The translations under genes were made by a program, and so were the position numbers. This document shows positions 1 to 8,565 of a stretch of DNA of 64,000 nt, piece by piece. The stretch comes from Lachnospiraceae bacterium UBA3692 (lineage in GTDB: Bacteria > Bacillota > Clostridia > Lachnospirales > Lachnospiraceae), in contig DFIR01000023.1 of assembly GCA_002372815.1 (NCBI GenBank), forward strand, positions 1 through 64,000. The letters run 5' to 3'. The number at the start of each line of letters is the position of its first letter. Position 1 is the stretch's first letter. Below the pieces are notes generated by a model. The model did no database searches and was not told where the DNA came from. It was given only the letters and a program-made list of their open reading frames with translations.

Positions 1-60
1 TTTCCGGAAACCGATAACCATCCTGCGTTCCGGGCAGTTCTGCCACATACCCTATTATAG

Positions 61-97
61 CATACAGAACGTATGTTTGGAACACATGTTCTGTATG
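61..97. repeat. Perfect 10-bp inverted repeat, operator or terminator stem
   Basis: CATACAGAAC at 61-70 is mirrored by GTTCTGTATG at 88-97 with a 17-nt spacer. No T-run follows, so a regulator site is as likely as a terminator. The role is unknown. Confidence 0.45.
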
Positions 98-146
98 TCC
101 CCAATAGATTTTTGTATTATATTGTTTACGAAATGCATCTGACGTA

Positions 147-164
147 TGGTATGCATCCATACCA
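147..164. promoter_or_regulatory. Dyad upstream of gntR-like gene, candidate autoregulatory operator
   Basis: TGGTATG (147-153) and CATACCA (158-164) form a 7-4-7 dyad about 145 bp before the GntR gene. FCD-type GntR regulators commonly bind TGGT...ACCA dyads, so autoregulation is plausible. The 4-nt centre is wider than in the classic TGGTNNNACCA site. Confidence 0.4.
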
Positions 165-307
165 ACAAGGGCCGCATTCATCTCACCGCCTGCAGAGGCG
201 GGAGTCTTCTGCGAATGTTAGGATAAACCGCATTGATCTATTGCTGACCGCGCATTGGTCTCACAGTCTGCCGGCACTGCTGAAGATATAGAAACGAGGG
301 AACAGAT

Positions 308-1015
308 ATGACCGATGAATATGCCAAGATGAACCGGACGCTACGAAGCGCACATGTGGAAGACCAGATGTTGGACTATCTTCTGCGGAACTGTAAACCG
401 GGAGACAAGCTCCCCAGCGAGTTCAGCCTCGCGGAACAGTTCCATACCAGCCGCTCGACTATCCGGGAAGTCATGAAGAGCCTGGCCGCACAGGGGATGG
501 TGGAGATCCGGCACGGTTCCGGCACCTACGTCATCTCCACTTCTGCCTCCGCGCCTGACCCCCTCCATCTCTCCGGGCACAAGGACAAATACCGCCTTGC
601 ACTGGAGCTGTTCGACGTGCGCCTGATGCTGGAGCCGGAAATTGCCGCCATGGCGGCGGAGCTGCGTACAGACCGGCAGGCTGCCGAACTGAAGAGATAC
701 TGTGATGAGACAGAAGACCTGTATCTGCGGGACGAGGACCACATGGACAAGGACATCGAGTTTCACACCTGCATCGCCAGGTGCTCCGGCAACACGGTCG
801 TGCAGGCTCTGATCCCGGTCATTCAGTCGGCTATCTCCACCTTCTGCAACGTGACCCAGCGCAAGCTGAAGAACGAGACGATCCAGACGCACAGGTGGAT
901 CACCAATGCCATCATCAACAGGGATCCCATCGGCGCGAGATGTGCCATGACTGCCCATCTGGCCTTCAACCGCGACATGATCCAGGAGATGATCCGCGAG
1001 CGCGGGGAGGTGTGA
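308..1015 (+). CDS. GntR family regulator, FCD (FadR) subfamily
   Basis: This 235-residue protein has an N-terminal winged helix-turn-helix (about residues 15-80). It holds the family signature PGDKLPSEFSLAEQF and the wing GSGTYV. An all-helical FCD ligand domain follows (about 95-225), with DIEFHTCIARCSGN and a later AHL histidine as likely metal or acid-binding positions. The start is set by GAGGG at 296-300. FCD regulators usually sense sugar acids or other organic acids and repress nearby catabolic genes. The downstream permease and dehydratase fit an aldonate or related ligand, though the exact ligand is inferred. A perfect TGGTATGACCA site lies just behind its stop codon, in front of the permease gene. 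Confidence 0.9.
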   Translation: MTDEYAKMNRTLRSAHVEDQMLDYLLRNCKPGDKLPSEFSLAEQFHTSRSTIREVMKSLAAQGMVEIRHGSGTYVISTSASAPDPLHLSGHKDKYRLALELFDVRLMLEPEIAAMAAELRTDRQAAELKRYCDETEDLYLRDEDHMDKDIEFHTCIARCSGNTVVQALIPVIQSAISTFCNVTQRKLKNETIQTHRWITNAIINRDPIGARCAMTAHLAFNRDMIQEMIRERGEV

Positions 1016-1019
1016 ACAA

Positions 1020-1036
1020 AAGTGGTATGACCACTT
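1020..1036. promoter_or_regulatory. Operator for the FCD GntR regulator upstream of the permease
   Basis: AAGTGGT-ATG-ACCACTT is a perfect 7-3-7 palindrome whose core TGGTATGACCA matches the TGGTNNNACCA consensus known for FadR-subfamily regulators. It lies 5 bp after the regulator stop and about 30 bp before a candidate -35 box of the permease gene. This is the expected position for repression of the permease and dehydratase genes. Confidence 0.7.
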
Positions 1037-1065
1037 CCGTCTGATCGCGCCAATTTTGTGAATTA

Positions 1066-1096
1066 TTGATAAAATACCGTCTATATATGATACAAT
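1066..1096 (+). promoter_or_regulatory. Candidate promoter of the permease-dehydratase pair
   Basis: TTGATA (1066-1071) and TACAAT (1091-1096) are separated by 19 bp, longer than ideal. TATGAT at 1086-1091 is an alternative -10. The leader to the permease start is about 150 nt. Confidence 0.4.
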
Positions 1097-1247
1097 AATC
1101 CTCCTCTTTCTGTGCAGTATTTCTGGAAAAGTCATCCGGGCGCCAAACAACTTGTCTGATGTCTTGCCTGGTTTTATAGTTAAATCAGCAGAGTTGTTAT
1201 ACAACTCCGAAGGAAACGGCTGCTTCATGAATGAGGAGGTTTATCAA

Positions 1248-2597
1248 ATGGAAGCTGTTGCACTGAATCCCACGAGGCTGGCACTGGCGGCGATCATCGG
1301 CCTGATCATCCTGCTGGTGCTCATCATCAAGTTCCACGTCCACGCCATGATCTCGATCCTGGTCGGCGCCCTTTCGATCGGCCTGATCGCGGGCATGCCC
1401 GTCGCGGACATCATCGGCGCCGTCAATGACGGTATCGGCAACACACTGAAAGGCATAGCATTGCTGGTCGGCCTGGGCTCCATGTTCGGCGCGATCCTGG
1501 AACTGTCAGGAGGTGCCCAGACACTGGCCGTGACCATGGTCAAGAAGTTTGGCGACGAGAAAGCCGCCTGGGCGCTCGGCCTCACCGGCCTGGTCGTCTC
1601 CATCCCGGTCTTCTTCGACGCAGGCCTGATCATCCTGATTCCTCTGGCTTTCTCCCTTGCCAAGAGAGCGAAGAAATCCACCCTCTTTTATGCGATCCCG
1701 CTCCTCGCAGGTCTCGCAGTCGGCCACGCTTTCATCCCTCCGACTCCCGGTCCGGTCCTCGTAGCCAACATGCTGGGCGTCGATCTCGGTTTTGTCATCC
1801 TTGTCGGTATCTTCTGCGGTTTCTTCGCCATGGTCGTCGCGGGTCCCATCTGGGGCAAGTTTGTCGGTACCAAGTATATGATCAGCGTCCCTGAGAGCTA
1901 CAACCAGCCGGAGATCGACGAGTCCAAGCTTCCCAAATTCAGCACCATCGTCAGCATCATCCTGATCCCCCTGGCCCTGATCATCCTGAAATCCGTCGCG
2001 GGCGTCATCCCCTCCATGGCAGGCGCCATGCCCGTTCTGAACTTCTTCGGCGAGCCTTTTGTCGCTCTGCTGATCGCGACGATCGTCGCCATGTTCCTTC
2101 TGGGCACTAAGAACGGCTACACGCTGGAAGAGCTCGAGAAAGTCATGACCAAATCCCTCGAGCCCACCGGCCTGATCCTTCTGGTCACCGCTTGCGGCGG
2201 CGTCCTCCGCTACATGCTGCAGTACTCCGGCATCGGCGACATCATCGGCAACGTGACCGGTTCCCTGCATCTGCCGGTCGTCGTCCTCGCTTTCATCATC
2301 GCCGTCCTCGTCCGTGTCTGCGTGGGTTCCGCCACTGTAGCCATGACGATGGCAGCCGGTATCGTCGCCGCCATGCCCGCCATCCAGGGCCTGTCCCCGC
2401 TGTATCTTGCCTGCACCACTGCTGCGGTCGCCGGCGGCGCCACAGTCTGCTCCCACTTTAATGACTCCGGCTTCTGGCTGGTCAAGTCGCTGATCGGTCT
2501 CGACGAGAAGACGACCCTCAAGACCTGGACGATCATGGAGACACTGGTCGGCGGCGTGGGCTTCCTCGTAGCCCTGATCATCTCGATGTTCGCCTGA
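1248..2597 (+). CDS. gntP: GntP family gluconate:H+ symporter
   Basis: The 449-residue integral membrane protein belongs to the GntP family of proton-coupled sugar-acid permeases. It is almost entirely hydrophobic helices, with the conserved PPTPGPV stretch (after HAFI) and a C-terminal CSHFNDSGFW block. The open frame extends upstream to 1152. The ATG at 1248 is chosen because GAGGAGG lies 8 nt before it and the protein then begins like other GntP members. It lies between a GntR regulator and an IlvD-type dehydratase, which suggests import of gluconate or a related aldonate for dehydration. The exact substrate cannot be read from sequence; idonate, galactonate or glycerate are alternatives known for the family. 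Confidence 0.9.
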   Translation: MEAVALNPTRLALAAIIGLIILLVLIIKFHVHAMISILVGALSIGLIAGMPVADIIGAVNDGIGNTLKGIALLVGLGSMFGAILELSGGAQTLAVTMVKKFGDEKAAWALGLTGLVVSIPVFFDAGLIILIPLAFSLAKRAKKSTLFYAIPLLAGLAVGHAFIPPTPGPVLVANMLGVDLGFVILVGIFCGFFAMVVAGPIWGKFVGTKYMISVPESYNQPEIDESKLPKFSTIVSIILIPLALIILKSVAGVIPSMAGAMPVLNFFGEPFVALLIATIVAMFLLGTKNGYTLEELEKVMTKSLEPTGLILLVTACGGVLRYMLQYSGIGDIIGNVTGSLHLPVVVLAFIIAVLVRVCVGSATVAMTMAAGIVAAMPAIQGLSPLYLACTTAAVAGGATVCSHFNDSGFWLVKSLIGLDEKTTLKTWTIMETLVGGVGFLVALIISMFA

Positions 2598-2635
2598 GGA
2601 CTGCAAGGTCTCTCTAAACCTTCAGGAGGTATTAT

Positions 2636-4414
2636 ATGAACTTAATCAGTCAGAAAATGCGCACCCTGGCGCCGGAGCTGGATCCCCTGCGGATCGGAAC
2701 CGGCTGGAAGCCTGAGGATCTCTCCAAACCACAGGTCTTCATCGAGAGCACCTTCGGTGACTCCCATCCCGGCAGCGGCCACCTGGACAAGCTGGTCGAA
2801 AAAGTGCGGGAAGGCGTTAGTGCCGCCGGCGGTCACGGTGCCCGATATTTTGCCACTGATATGTGCGACGGCGAGAGCCAGGGCACGGACGGCATCAACT
2901 ATTCCCTGGTCAGCCGGGAGATGATCGCCAACATGATCGAGATCCAGGCCAATGCCACGCCTTTTGACGCGGGCGTCTATCTGGCCAGCTGCGACAAGGG
3001 CTGCCCCGGCAACCTCATGGGCATGCTCCGCGTCGATATCCCCTCCCTGTTCGTTGCGGGCGGCACCATGAACGCCGGCCCCGAGATGCTCACACTCGAG
3101 CAGCTGGGCATGTACAGCGCGCAGTATGAGCGCGGCGAGATCGACGAGGCCCGCCTGAACTGGGCCAAGTGCAACGCCTGCCCTTCCTGCGGCGCCTGCT
3201 CCTTCATCGGGACTGCTTCCACCATGCAGATCATGGCGGAAGCCCTGGGTCTGTCCCTCCCCGGGTCGGCCCTGATGCCGGCGACGAGCCCCGATCTTCT
3301 GGACTACGCCTATCGCTCCGGCAAACGCGCCGTGGAGATCGCTGGGGACGACACGATGAAACCCTCTTCTCTCCTCACCATGGAGAGCTTCGAGAACGCC
3401 ATCATGGTCCACGCCGCGATCTCCGGTTCGACCAACACCCTGCTGCATCTGCCCGCCATCGCGCATGAGCTGGGGATCGAGATCACCGGCGACACTTTTG
3501 ACAGGCTGCACAGAGGCGCCCACTATCTGCTGGACATCCGTCCCGCGGGCAAGTGGCCGGCCGAGGTCTTCTACTACGCAGGCGGTGTCCCGGCGATCAT
3601 GGAGGAGATCCGCGATGTCCTCCACCTGGATGTTATGACCGTCACCGGCAAAACGCTCGGCGAGAACCTGGATGCCCTGAAAGCGAGCGGCTTCTATGAG
3701 AAGTGCGACCGCTGGCTGCAGGATTTCAACCACCGGTACGCGGACATCCTGGCTGGTCAGGGGTATGCGAACGGCATCACCCGCGAAGATATCATCCGCC
3801 CTTACGACAAGGCCATCGGCACAGATGGTTCCATCGCCGTCCTAAAGGGCAACCTGGCCCCCGAAGGTGCCGTCATCAAGCACACCGCCTGCCCGAAGGA
3901 GATGTACAAGGCCGTGCTGCGCGCCCGCCCCTTCGATTCCGAGGAGGAGTGTCTGGACGCCGTGCTCCATCACAAGGTGGAGAAAGGCGACGCCGTCTTC
4001 ATCCGCTACGAAGGCCCCAAGGGCAGCGGCATGCCCGAGATGTTCTACACCTCGGAAGCCATCAGTTCCGACAAGGAGCTGGGCCGGGCCATCGCCCTCA
4101 TCACGGACGGCCGCTTCTCAGGCGCCTCCACCGGTCCTGTCATCGGCCACTGCTCTCCGGAAGCTGCGGACGGCGGTCCGATCGCCCTGGTCGAGGAAGG
4201 CGACCTGATCGAGCTGGACGTATTTGCCCGCAAGCTGAACATCGTCGGCGTCGCCGGCGAGCGCAGGACACCTGAGGAGATCGAGCAGATCCTCACCGAG
4301 AGGCGCGCAAAGTGGGAACCTCGCCCCCGCCGCTACAAGAGAGGTGCCCTCCGTCTCTTCTCCGACCACGCCGTCAGCCCGATGCGCGGCGCCTGGCTGG
4401 ATTACGAGGACTGA
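2636..4414 (+). CDS. IlvD/Edd family sugar-acid dehydratase
   Basis: This 592-residue protein belongs to the Fe-S dehydratases that include dihydroxy-acid dehydratase, phosphogluconate dehydratase and several aldonate dehydratases. Cysteine motifs for the cluster are visible: CDKGCPGN near residue 120, CPSCGACSFIGTASTM near 185, and the C-terminal TDGRFSGASTGPVIGH block with the active-site serine region. An AGGAGGT lies 5 nt before the start, and the gene follows the permease by 38 nt. The partnership with GntP and a GntR regulator favours a gluconate, galactonate or xylonate dehydratase giving a 2-keto-3-deoxy acid, rather than branched-chain amino-acid synthesis. No KDG kinase or aldolase is in the window, so the pathway must be finished elsewhere. 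Confidence 0.85.
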   Translation: MNLISQKMRTLAPELDPLRIGTGWKPEDLSKPQVFIESTFGDSHPGSGHLDKLVEKVREGVSAAGGHGARYFATDMCDGESQGTDGINYSLVSREMIANMIEIQANATPFDAGVYLASCDKGCPGNLMGMLRVDIPSLFVAGGTMNAGPEMLTLEQLGMYSAQYERGEIDEARLNWAKCNACPSCGACSFIGTASTMQIMAEALGLSLPGSALMPATSPDLLDYAYRSGKRAVEIAGDDTMKPSSLLTMESFENAIMVHAAISGSTNTLLHLPAIAHELGIEITGDTFDRLHRGAHYLLDIRPAGKWPAEVFYYAGGVPAIMEEIRDVLHLDVMTVTGKTLGENLDALKASGFYEKCDRWLQDFNHRYADILAGQGYANGITREDIIRPYDKAIGTDGSIAVLKGNLAPEGAVIKHTACPKEMYKAVLRARPFDSEEECLDAVLHHKVEKGDAVFIRYEGPKGSGMPEMFYTSEAISSDKELGRAIALITDGRFSGASTGPVIGHCSPEAADGGPIALVEEGDLIELDVFARKLNIVGVAGERRTPEEIEQILTERRAKWEPRPRRYKRGALRLFSDHAVSPMRGAWLDYED

Positions 4415-4453
4415 GCTTCTCCTGCAGACGATACAGTCCCCTGAAAATTATTT

Positions 4454-4497
4454 CACCCTGCAGCACCGTCCCGGTGCTGCAGGGTGTTTCTCTCTGT
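4454..4497 (+). terminator. Rho-independent terminator after the dehydratase
   Basis: A perfect 14-bp stem, 4454-4467 with 4473-4486, has the loop GTCCC and is followed by a T-rich tract. It closes the regulator-permease-dehydratase unit. Confidence 0.9.
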
Positions 4498-4633
4498 TCC
4501 GACTGGCTGCAAAGATGGCAGGTGCGGCTGTTCCAGTCTTGTGCGAAGCATGATCCCTTCGCAGGGAAGCTCGAATTCACGGACAGTCCACTCTGTGTGC
4601 GCTGTCACTTTCCTGCCTCCTTCCGTTTCCGGC

Positions 4634-6976
4634 TCACAGACCGATCTCATAGACCGCCTGCACCCCTGCCGACAGAAGCCTTCCCGTGATCCGGTCCGCC
4701 TCCTCGTGGCGGCCGGCCATCGTGGACTCCACGTTGACATTGGCCCCTTCCCGCAGAGGCGTGATCTTCAGGACCATCGGCGACTGCGGCAGCTTGTCCC
4801 GGTGCTCCAGAAGGCCGATCTCCCAGACGTCCCCGTTGCAGAAGTTGTCGCTGATCATGACGTCGTCCAGGAAGAGCGCCCCGATATCTCCCTCGTAGCG
4901 GATGCGCAGCCGCGCATCTTTCAGGCCGCACAGAAGATCCTGGTCTGCGGTCTCCGCGCCGGTCCTCGCTGCCTGCAGGACATAGCGGTAATGACCGCGA
5001 TCCGCCACCGACACCGAGAAGCGGACCGGCTCCACACAGACGCGATAGCAGCCGAGCGCGCCCTCGTCGGGCAGCCTCGTGGCGCCATGGCCGTTTTCCA
5101 GGTCCTTTTCCAGGTTTTTCTCCAGCCTCCCCGCCGGCAGGCACCGCAGGACGTTCTCCTCTGCCGTCGTCTCCAGACGGAGGTTCCCCTGCTCGTCCTC
5201 CAGGAGCGCCTGATCCGTAAACACCAGGCTGCCGTCCCGAAGCAGATACATGTCGTTCGCTCTGCTGCGGGAGACCAGCAGGATCTCCACGAGGTTCTCT
5301 CCTCTGCGCACGGTCAGCGACGCGGTATCCCGGAAGTCGGCGAGATCCTCTGCGGCAACGGTACCGCTGCAGCGCTTCCCGCTGCTGCGGAGCACGATCT
5401 CCGTGCCTTCCTCAAACCGGAAGGAAGGCTTCATGCCGTCGGGCACCATAAAGACGTGGAGTGTCTTTCCTTCTGCCTCCGTCCGCAGAACGGGCTGCGC
5501 ACAGGCCTGCACCAGCTCGATCCCATCCAGGTCGAAATGGAAGGGAAGGATGGCGTTCTCGTCACCCGCGATGGAGATCTCCCAGCGGAGCGTCTCGCCG
5601 GGCAGCGCGATCTCGACGATCTCTCCCTCTCTGTCCGGCATCTCCCGGTGGTCCTGGAAGTTGTTCAGGAACAGGAAACCGCGCTTTCCGTCGGTCCGCA
5701 CTGCGTACCGCAGGGTCTGCAGGTCCTCGGGACTGATCGCGGACGCGCCTTCCGGCAGCACAGTCTCCGTACCGCACAGCCTGTCGGCGTAGCAGGAAGC
5801 AAAATAGTGCAGCGCCTTCAGTCTTCTATAGGATTCCCGCACCTGGCCGAACTCGCCGAGCGCGGCCTGATAGTCGTAGGACAGCTTGGGCACCTGGCTC
5901 TCGTTCAGGTAGGTCCCGTTCTTGCCGATGGGGTTCGTGCCGCCCTGGAACATGTAGTAGCCGATGAAGTTGCAGCCGGACGCCAGCTTGATATTGGCCA
6001 GGGCGTCCACGCTCTTGTAAGGATAGATGAAGCGGTAATAGTAGCAGCACATCATGCCGCCGCCCATCTCGCAGCAGGCGTAGGGATAGGACTCCGGGTC
6101 ATAGGTGGGGACAAAATCGTCCGCCCACACAGCCCCCTTGTGGTGGTAGTCCTCGTAGATGTACTCCTCCGTCGCCGGGTGCTCCCCCTTGTGCGAGTAG
6201 AAGATCCACGGCCGGTAGGGATAGCCGCCCCACAGCGGCAGGATCCTGCGGGAGACCGGCGCGCCGCCCCAGGCCGTGCTCGTGTAGAACACCGGTGTCA
6301 GGCCGCATTCCCCGGCCAGGTCCCGGAGGGCCAGCATGTACTTCTCGCCCTCGTCGCCCACGAAGATGAACTCATCCGAGATGCCGTTCGTGATCTCCCA
6401 GGCAGCGGAGGAGTGCATATACTCGTTGTCCAGCTGCACAGCGATCACCGGGCCGCCGTCCGCGAAGAACAGCCCCTGCACCTGCTCGCCGATCTTCGTG
6501 TACAGGCGCCGCACATAGCGCAGGAACTCCTCGTCCGTGGTCCGCACCTCGAAGGGCTTGCCGTAGAGCCAGTCCGGCATACCGCCGTTGCGCACCTCCC
6601 CGTGATAGAACGGACCCACGCGCAGGATCACATAGAGGCCGTGCTTCGCGCACAGCTGCACGAACCGTCGCACGTCCCGTCTGCCGCTGAAGTCGAAGAC
6701 ACCCTCCTGCTCCTCAATGTGGTTCCAGAACGGGTAAGTGGAGACCACGTTGACGCCGCCGAGGCGCATCTTGATGATCTCATCCTCCCAGCGGGCGGGA
6801 TCCATCCGGGAGTAGTGGAATTCTCCGGAGATCCCGAAGAAGGGCTTCCCGTCCCTCTCCATGTAGTAGGTATTGACGCTGAGCCTCGTCCCATCCCCGC
6901 TCTGCCCGGAGAAATCCTCTCCCAGCGGCCGCACTTCTGTATTTGTAAATCCCGAGAGATCCATTGAATATCGCAT
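4634..6976 (-). CDS. Glycoside hydrolase family 35 beta-galactosidase
   Basis: The 780-residue protein starts with a GH35 TIM barrel, where GISGEFHYSRM and the acid/base motif GGPVIAVQLDNEY are clear. A CCEMGGG stretch near residue 310 is the likely nucleophile region. C-terminal beta-rich domains follow. GH35 enzymes release terminal beta-galactose from oligosaccharides by a retaining mechanism. No signal peptide is present, so it acts in the cytoplasm. The frame opens at 6991, but AGGAGG lies inside that extension and serves the ATG at 6976. It has its own promoter and is separated from the upstream GH1 gene by a terminator, so it may be controlled separately from the main glycan operon. 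Confidence 0.88.
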   Translation of the reverse strand: MRYSMDLSGFTNTEVRPLGEDFSGQSGDGTRLSVNTYYMERDGKPFFGISGEFHYSRMDPARWEDEIIKMRLGGVNVVSTYPFWNHIEEQEGVFDFSGRRDVRRFVQLCAKHGLYVILRVGPFYHGEVRNGGMPDWLYGKPFEVRTTDEEFLRYVRRLYTKIGEQVQGLFFADGGPVIAVQLDNEYMHSSAAWEITNGISDEFIFVGDEGEKYMLALRDLAGECGLTPVFYTSTAWGGAPVSRRILPLWGGYPYRPWIFYSHKGEHPATEEYIYEDYHHKGAVWADDFVPTYDPESYPYACCEMGGGMMCCYYYRFIYPYKSVDALANIKLASGCNFIGYYMFQGGTNPIGKNGTYLNESQVPKLSYDYQAALGEFGQVRESYRRLKALHYFASCYADRLCGTETVLPEGASAISPEDLQTLRYAVRTDGKRGFLFLNNFQDHREMPDREGEIVEIALPGETLRWEISIAGDENAILPFHFDLDGIELVQACAQPVLRTEAEGKTLHVFMVPDGMKPSFRFEEGTEIVLRSSGKRCSGTVAAEDLADFRDTASLTVRRGENLVEILLVSRSRANDMYLLRDGSLVFTDQALLEDEQGNLRLETTAEENVLRCLPAGRLEKNLEKDLENGHGATRLPDEGALGCYRVCVEPVRFSVSVADRGHYRYVLQAARTGAETADQDLLCGLKDARLRIRYEGDIGALFLDDVMISDNFCNGDVWEIGLLEHRDKLPQSPMVLKITPLREGANVNVESTMAGRHEEADRITGRLLSAGVQAVYEIGL

Positions 6977-7037
6977 ACTCTGCCTCCTCATCCGTCCCGC
7001 GTCCGGCGTTGATCAGTCTAAAAAACCGTCCTGCGCT

Positions 7038-7066
7038 ATTTTACAGGAACTTTTCCCCTCTCTCAA
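7038..7066 (-). promoter_or_regulatory. Promoter of the GH35 gene
   Basis: On the minus strand TTGAGA (7061-7066) and TAAAAT (7038-7043) are 17 bp apart, about 60 nt before the start codon and downstream of the GH1 terminator. Confidence 0.75.
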
Positions 7067-7095
7067 GGAAAAAAACGTCCCCGGAAATCCGGACA

Positions 7096-7134
7096 GAAAA
7101 AAAGCGGAGCGCCGGATCTGCACCGGGCTCCGCT
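7096..7134 (-). terminator. Terminator after the GH1 gene
   Basis: On the minus strand AGCGGAGC (7127-7134) pairs with GCTCCGCT (7103-7110), extended by CCGG/CCGG, and is followed by seven T. It ends the symporter-to-GH1 operon. Confidence 0.85.
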
Positions 7135-7170
7135 GCGCTGTTCTGTTTCAAAGGGGATCGGAGGGAGTGC

Positions 7171-8505
7171 TCAGAAGCTCCCCAGCACCCGCAGGCTCTC
7201 CTTCGGTGTCCGCGCCATGGTCGCCCGGTCCACCGCGATGAGGCCGAAGGTCATGCTGAAGCCCTTCTGCCACTCGAAGTTGTCCATGAGGCTCCAGTAC
7301 ATATAGCCCCGGACCGGGATCCCGTCCGCGATGCAGCGTTCCACGCCGGCGACTGCCCGCCGGATGAATTCCACGCGGCGGCTGTCGTCCGCGACGGCGA
7401 TGCCGTTCTCGGTGACGATCAGGTCGTTCTGAAAGACCTCGCGGACCTTGCGGATCACGTTCTCCAGCGCCTCCGGATAGAACTCGTAGTCCATCTGTGT
7501 CAGTTCCGCGCCTTCCGGGCAGGGAAGCTGGCCCTGGGGGCCGTACTGGGTGCGGGTGTAATTCTGCACGCCCAGGAAATCGTCGTCCTCGATGTAGGGC
7601 AGGTAGTGGAGGAACTCCTCCTCCCAGGCCGCCTCCGCGAACTTCTCGCCGCCGGGCAGGGCCTGGCAGTCGTGCAGGGACAGGGTCAGTCCGACCCGGA
7701 TGTCGGGGCGGATGGCCTTGATGGCGGCCTTCGCTGCCTGGTGGGCGCGCATGACCAGTATGTCTCCCTCCGGTGTCCGGGCGTTGACAAAGATCTGGGG
7801 CTGCGGCGTCCCGAAGACCTGGGCGTTCTCCATGGCCGCGTACTTCATGTTCTCCATCATTTTCTCAAAGTTCATGCCCACCTGGACGGTGCCCTCGGCC
7901 TTTTTGGCCGCTGCGGCACCGACATCCCCGGATGCGGCACCGGCGGAAGCACTGCCCGCCTTCTGCGCCTTGGCGGCCTGCTCGGCCATCAGCCGGAAGC
8001 GCTTGGCGATGGTGGCCAGCTGCAGGCCCATATTGGCTTCATTGATGGTGCAGATATAGTGAAGATCCTCACCAAGCTGCTCCGTGACATACGCGGCGTA
8101 GCGGCGGAAATCCTCCACCGTGCTCTCCGCTTCCCAGCCGCCCTTTCGGATCAGCCAGACGGGGCTGGTGAAATGCATCAGCGTGACGATCGGCTCCACG
8201 CCGTGCGCCTTGCAGCAGGCGATCACTTTGCGGTAATGCGCGATCTCCGCCTCGTCGAACTTTCCTTCCTCCGGCTCGATGCGGGCCCACTCCACGGAGA
8301 AGCGGTAGGCGTTCAGACCCGCCTCTGCCAGGAGACGGATGTCCTCCTCGTAGCGGTTGTAATGGTCGCAGGCGATGCCGCTGGGCTCCGTGAAGCTGGA
8401 GTGGGGCATGTGCTCCTGTGCCCAGTAATCGCTGTGAATATTGTTTCCTTCCACCTGGTGGGCGGCGGTCGCCGCACCGATCATGAATCCCTTCGGCAGA
8501 CGCAT
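7171..8505 (-). CDS. Glycoside hydrolase family 1 beta-glycosidase
   Basis: This 444-residue protein is a complete GH1 TIM barrel. The N-terminal GAATAAHQVEG is the family signature. TINEAN near residue 160 carries the acid/base glutamate, and VTENGIAV near residue 350 carries the nucleophile. GH1 enzymes cleave beta-glucosides or beta-galactosides, sometimes phosphorylated; no PTS is nearby, so an unphosphorylated substrate is more likely. An Ala/Lys-rich insert (about residues 165-205) interrupts the barrel after the acid/base strand, which is unusual. The start follows AAAGGAGGT, 60 nt after the GH43 stop. It is the last gene of the operon before a strong terminator. Confidence 0.9.
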   Translation of the reverse strand: MRLPKGFMIGAATAAHQVEGNNIHSDYWAQEHMPHSSFTEPSGIACDHYNRYEEDIRLLAEAGLNAYRFSVEWARIEPEEGKFDEAEIAHYRKVIACCKAHGVEPIVTLMHFTSPVWLIRKGGWEAESTVEDFRRYAAYVTEQLGEDLHYICTINEANMGLQLATIAKRFRLMAEQAAKAQKAGSASAGAASGDVGAAAAKKAEGTVQVGMNFEKMMENMKYAAMENAQVFGTPQPQIFVNARTPEGDILVMRAHQAAKAAIKAIRPDIRVGLTLSLHDCQALPGGEKFAEAAWEEEFLHYLPYIEDDDFLGVQNYTRTQYGPQGQLPCPEGAELTQMDYEFYPEALENVIRKVREVFQNDLIVTENGIAVADDSRRVEFIRRAVAGVERCIADGIPVRGYMYWSLMDNFEWQKGFSMTFGLIAVDRATMARTPKESLRVLGSF

Positions 8506-8565
8506 GCTGATACCTCCTTTATGAATGATCGTCCCTCCGCCCGAAGCGGAAGGTCCTGCCGTCCG

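Larger units (their letters stand above)
1..307. other. Intergenic region upstream of the GntR regulator; no credible gene
   Basis: No credible gene is seen. A 72-codon open frame at 73-291 has no ribosome site and an unconvincing composition. Two dyads stand out and are listed separately: a perfect 10-bp inverted repeat at 61-70/88-97, and a 7-4-7 dyad at 147-164. The end of an upstream gene may lie before base 1 but cannot be judged. Confidence 0.6.

Noticed and set aside
73..291. 72-codon plus-strand open frame before the GntR gene
   Set aside because: No ribosome site, unnatural composition, and it spans two dyad elements typical of a control region.
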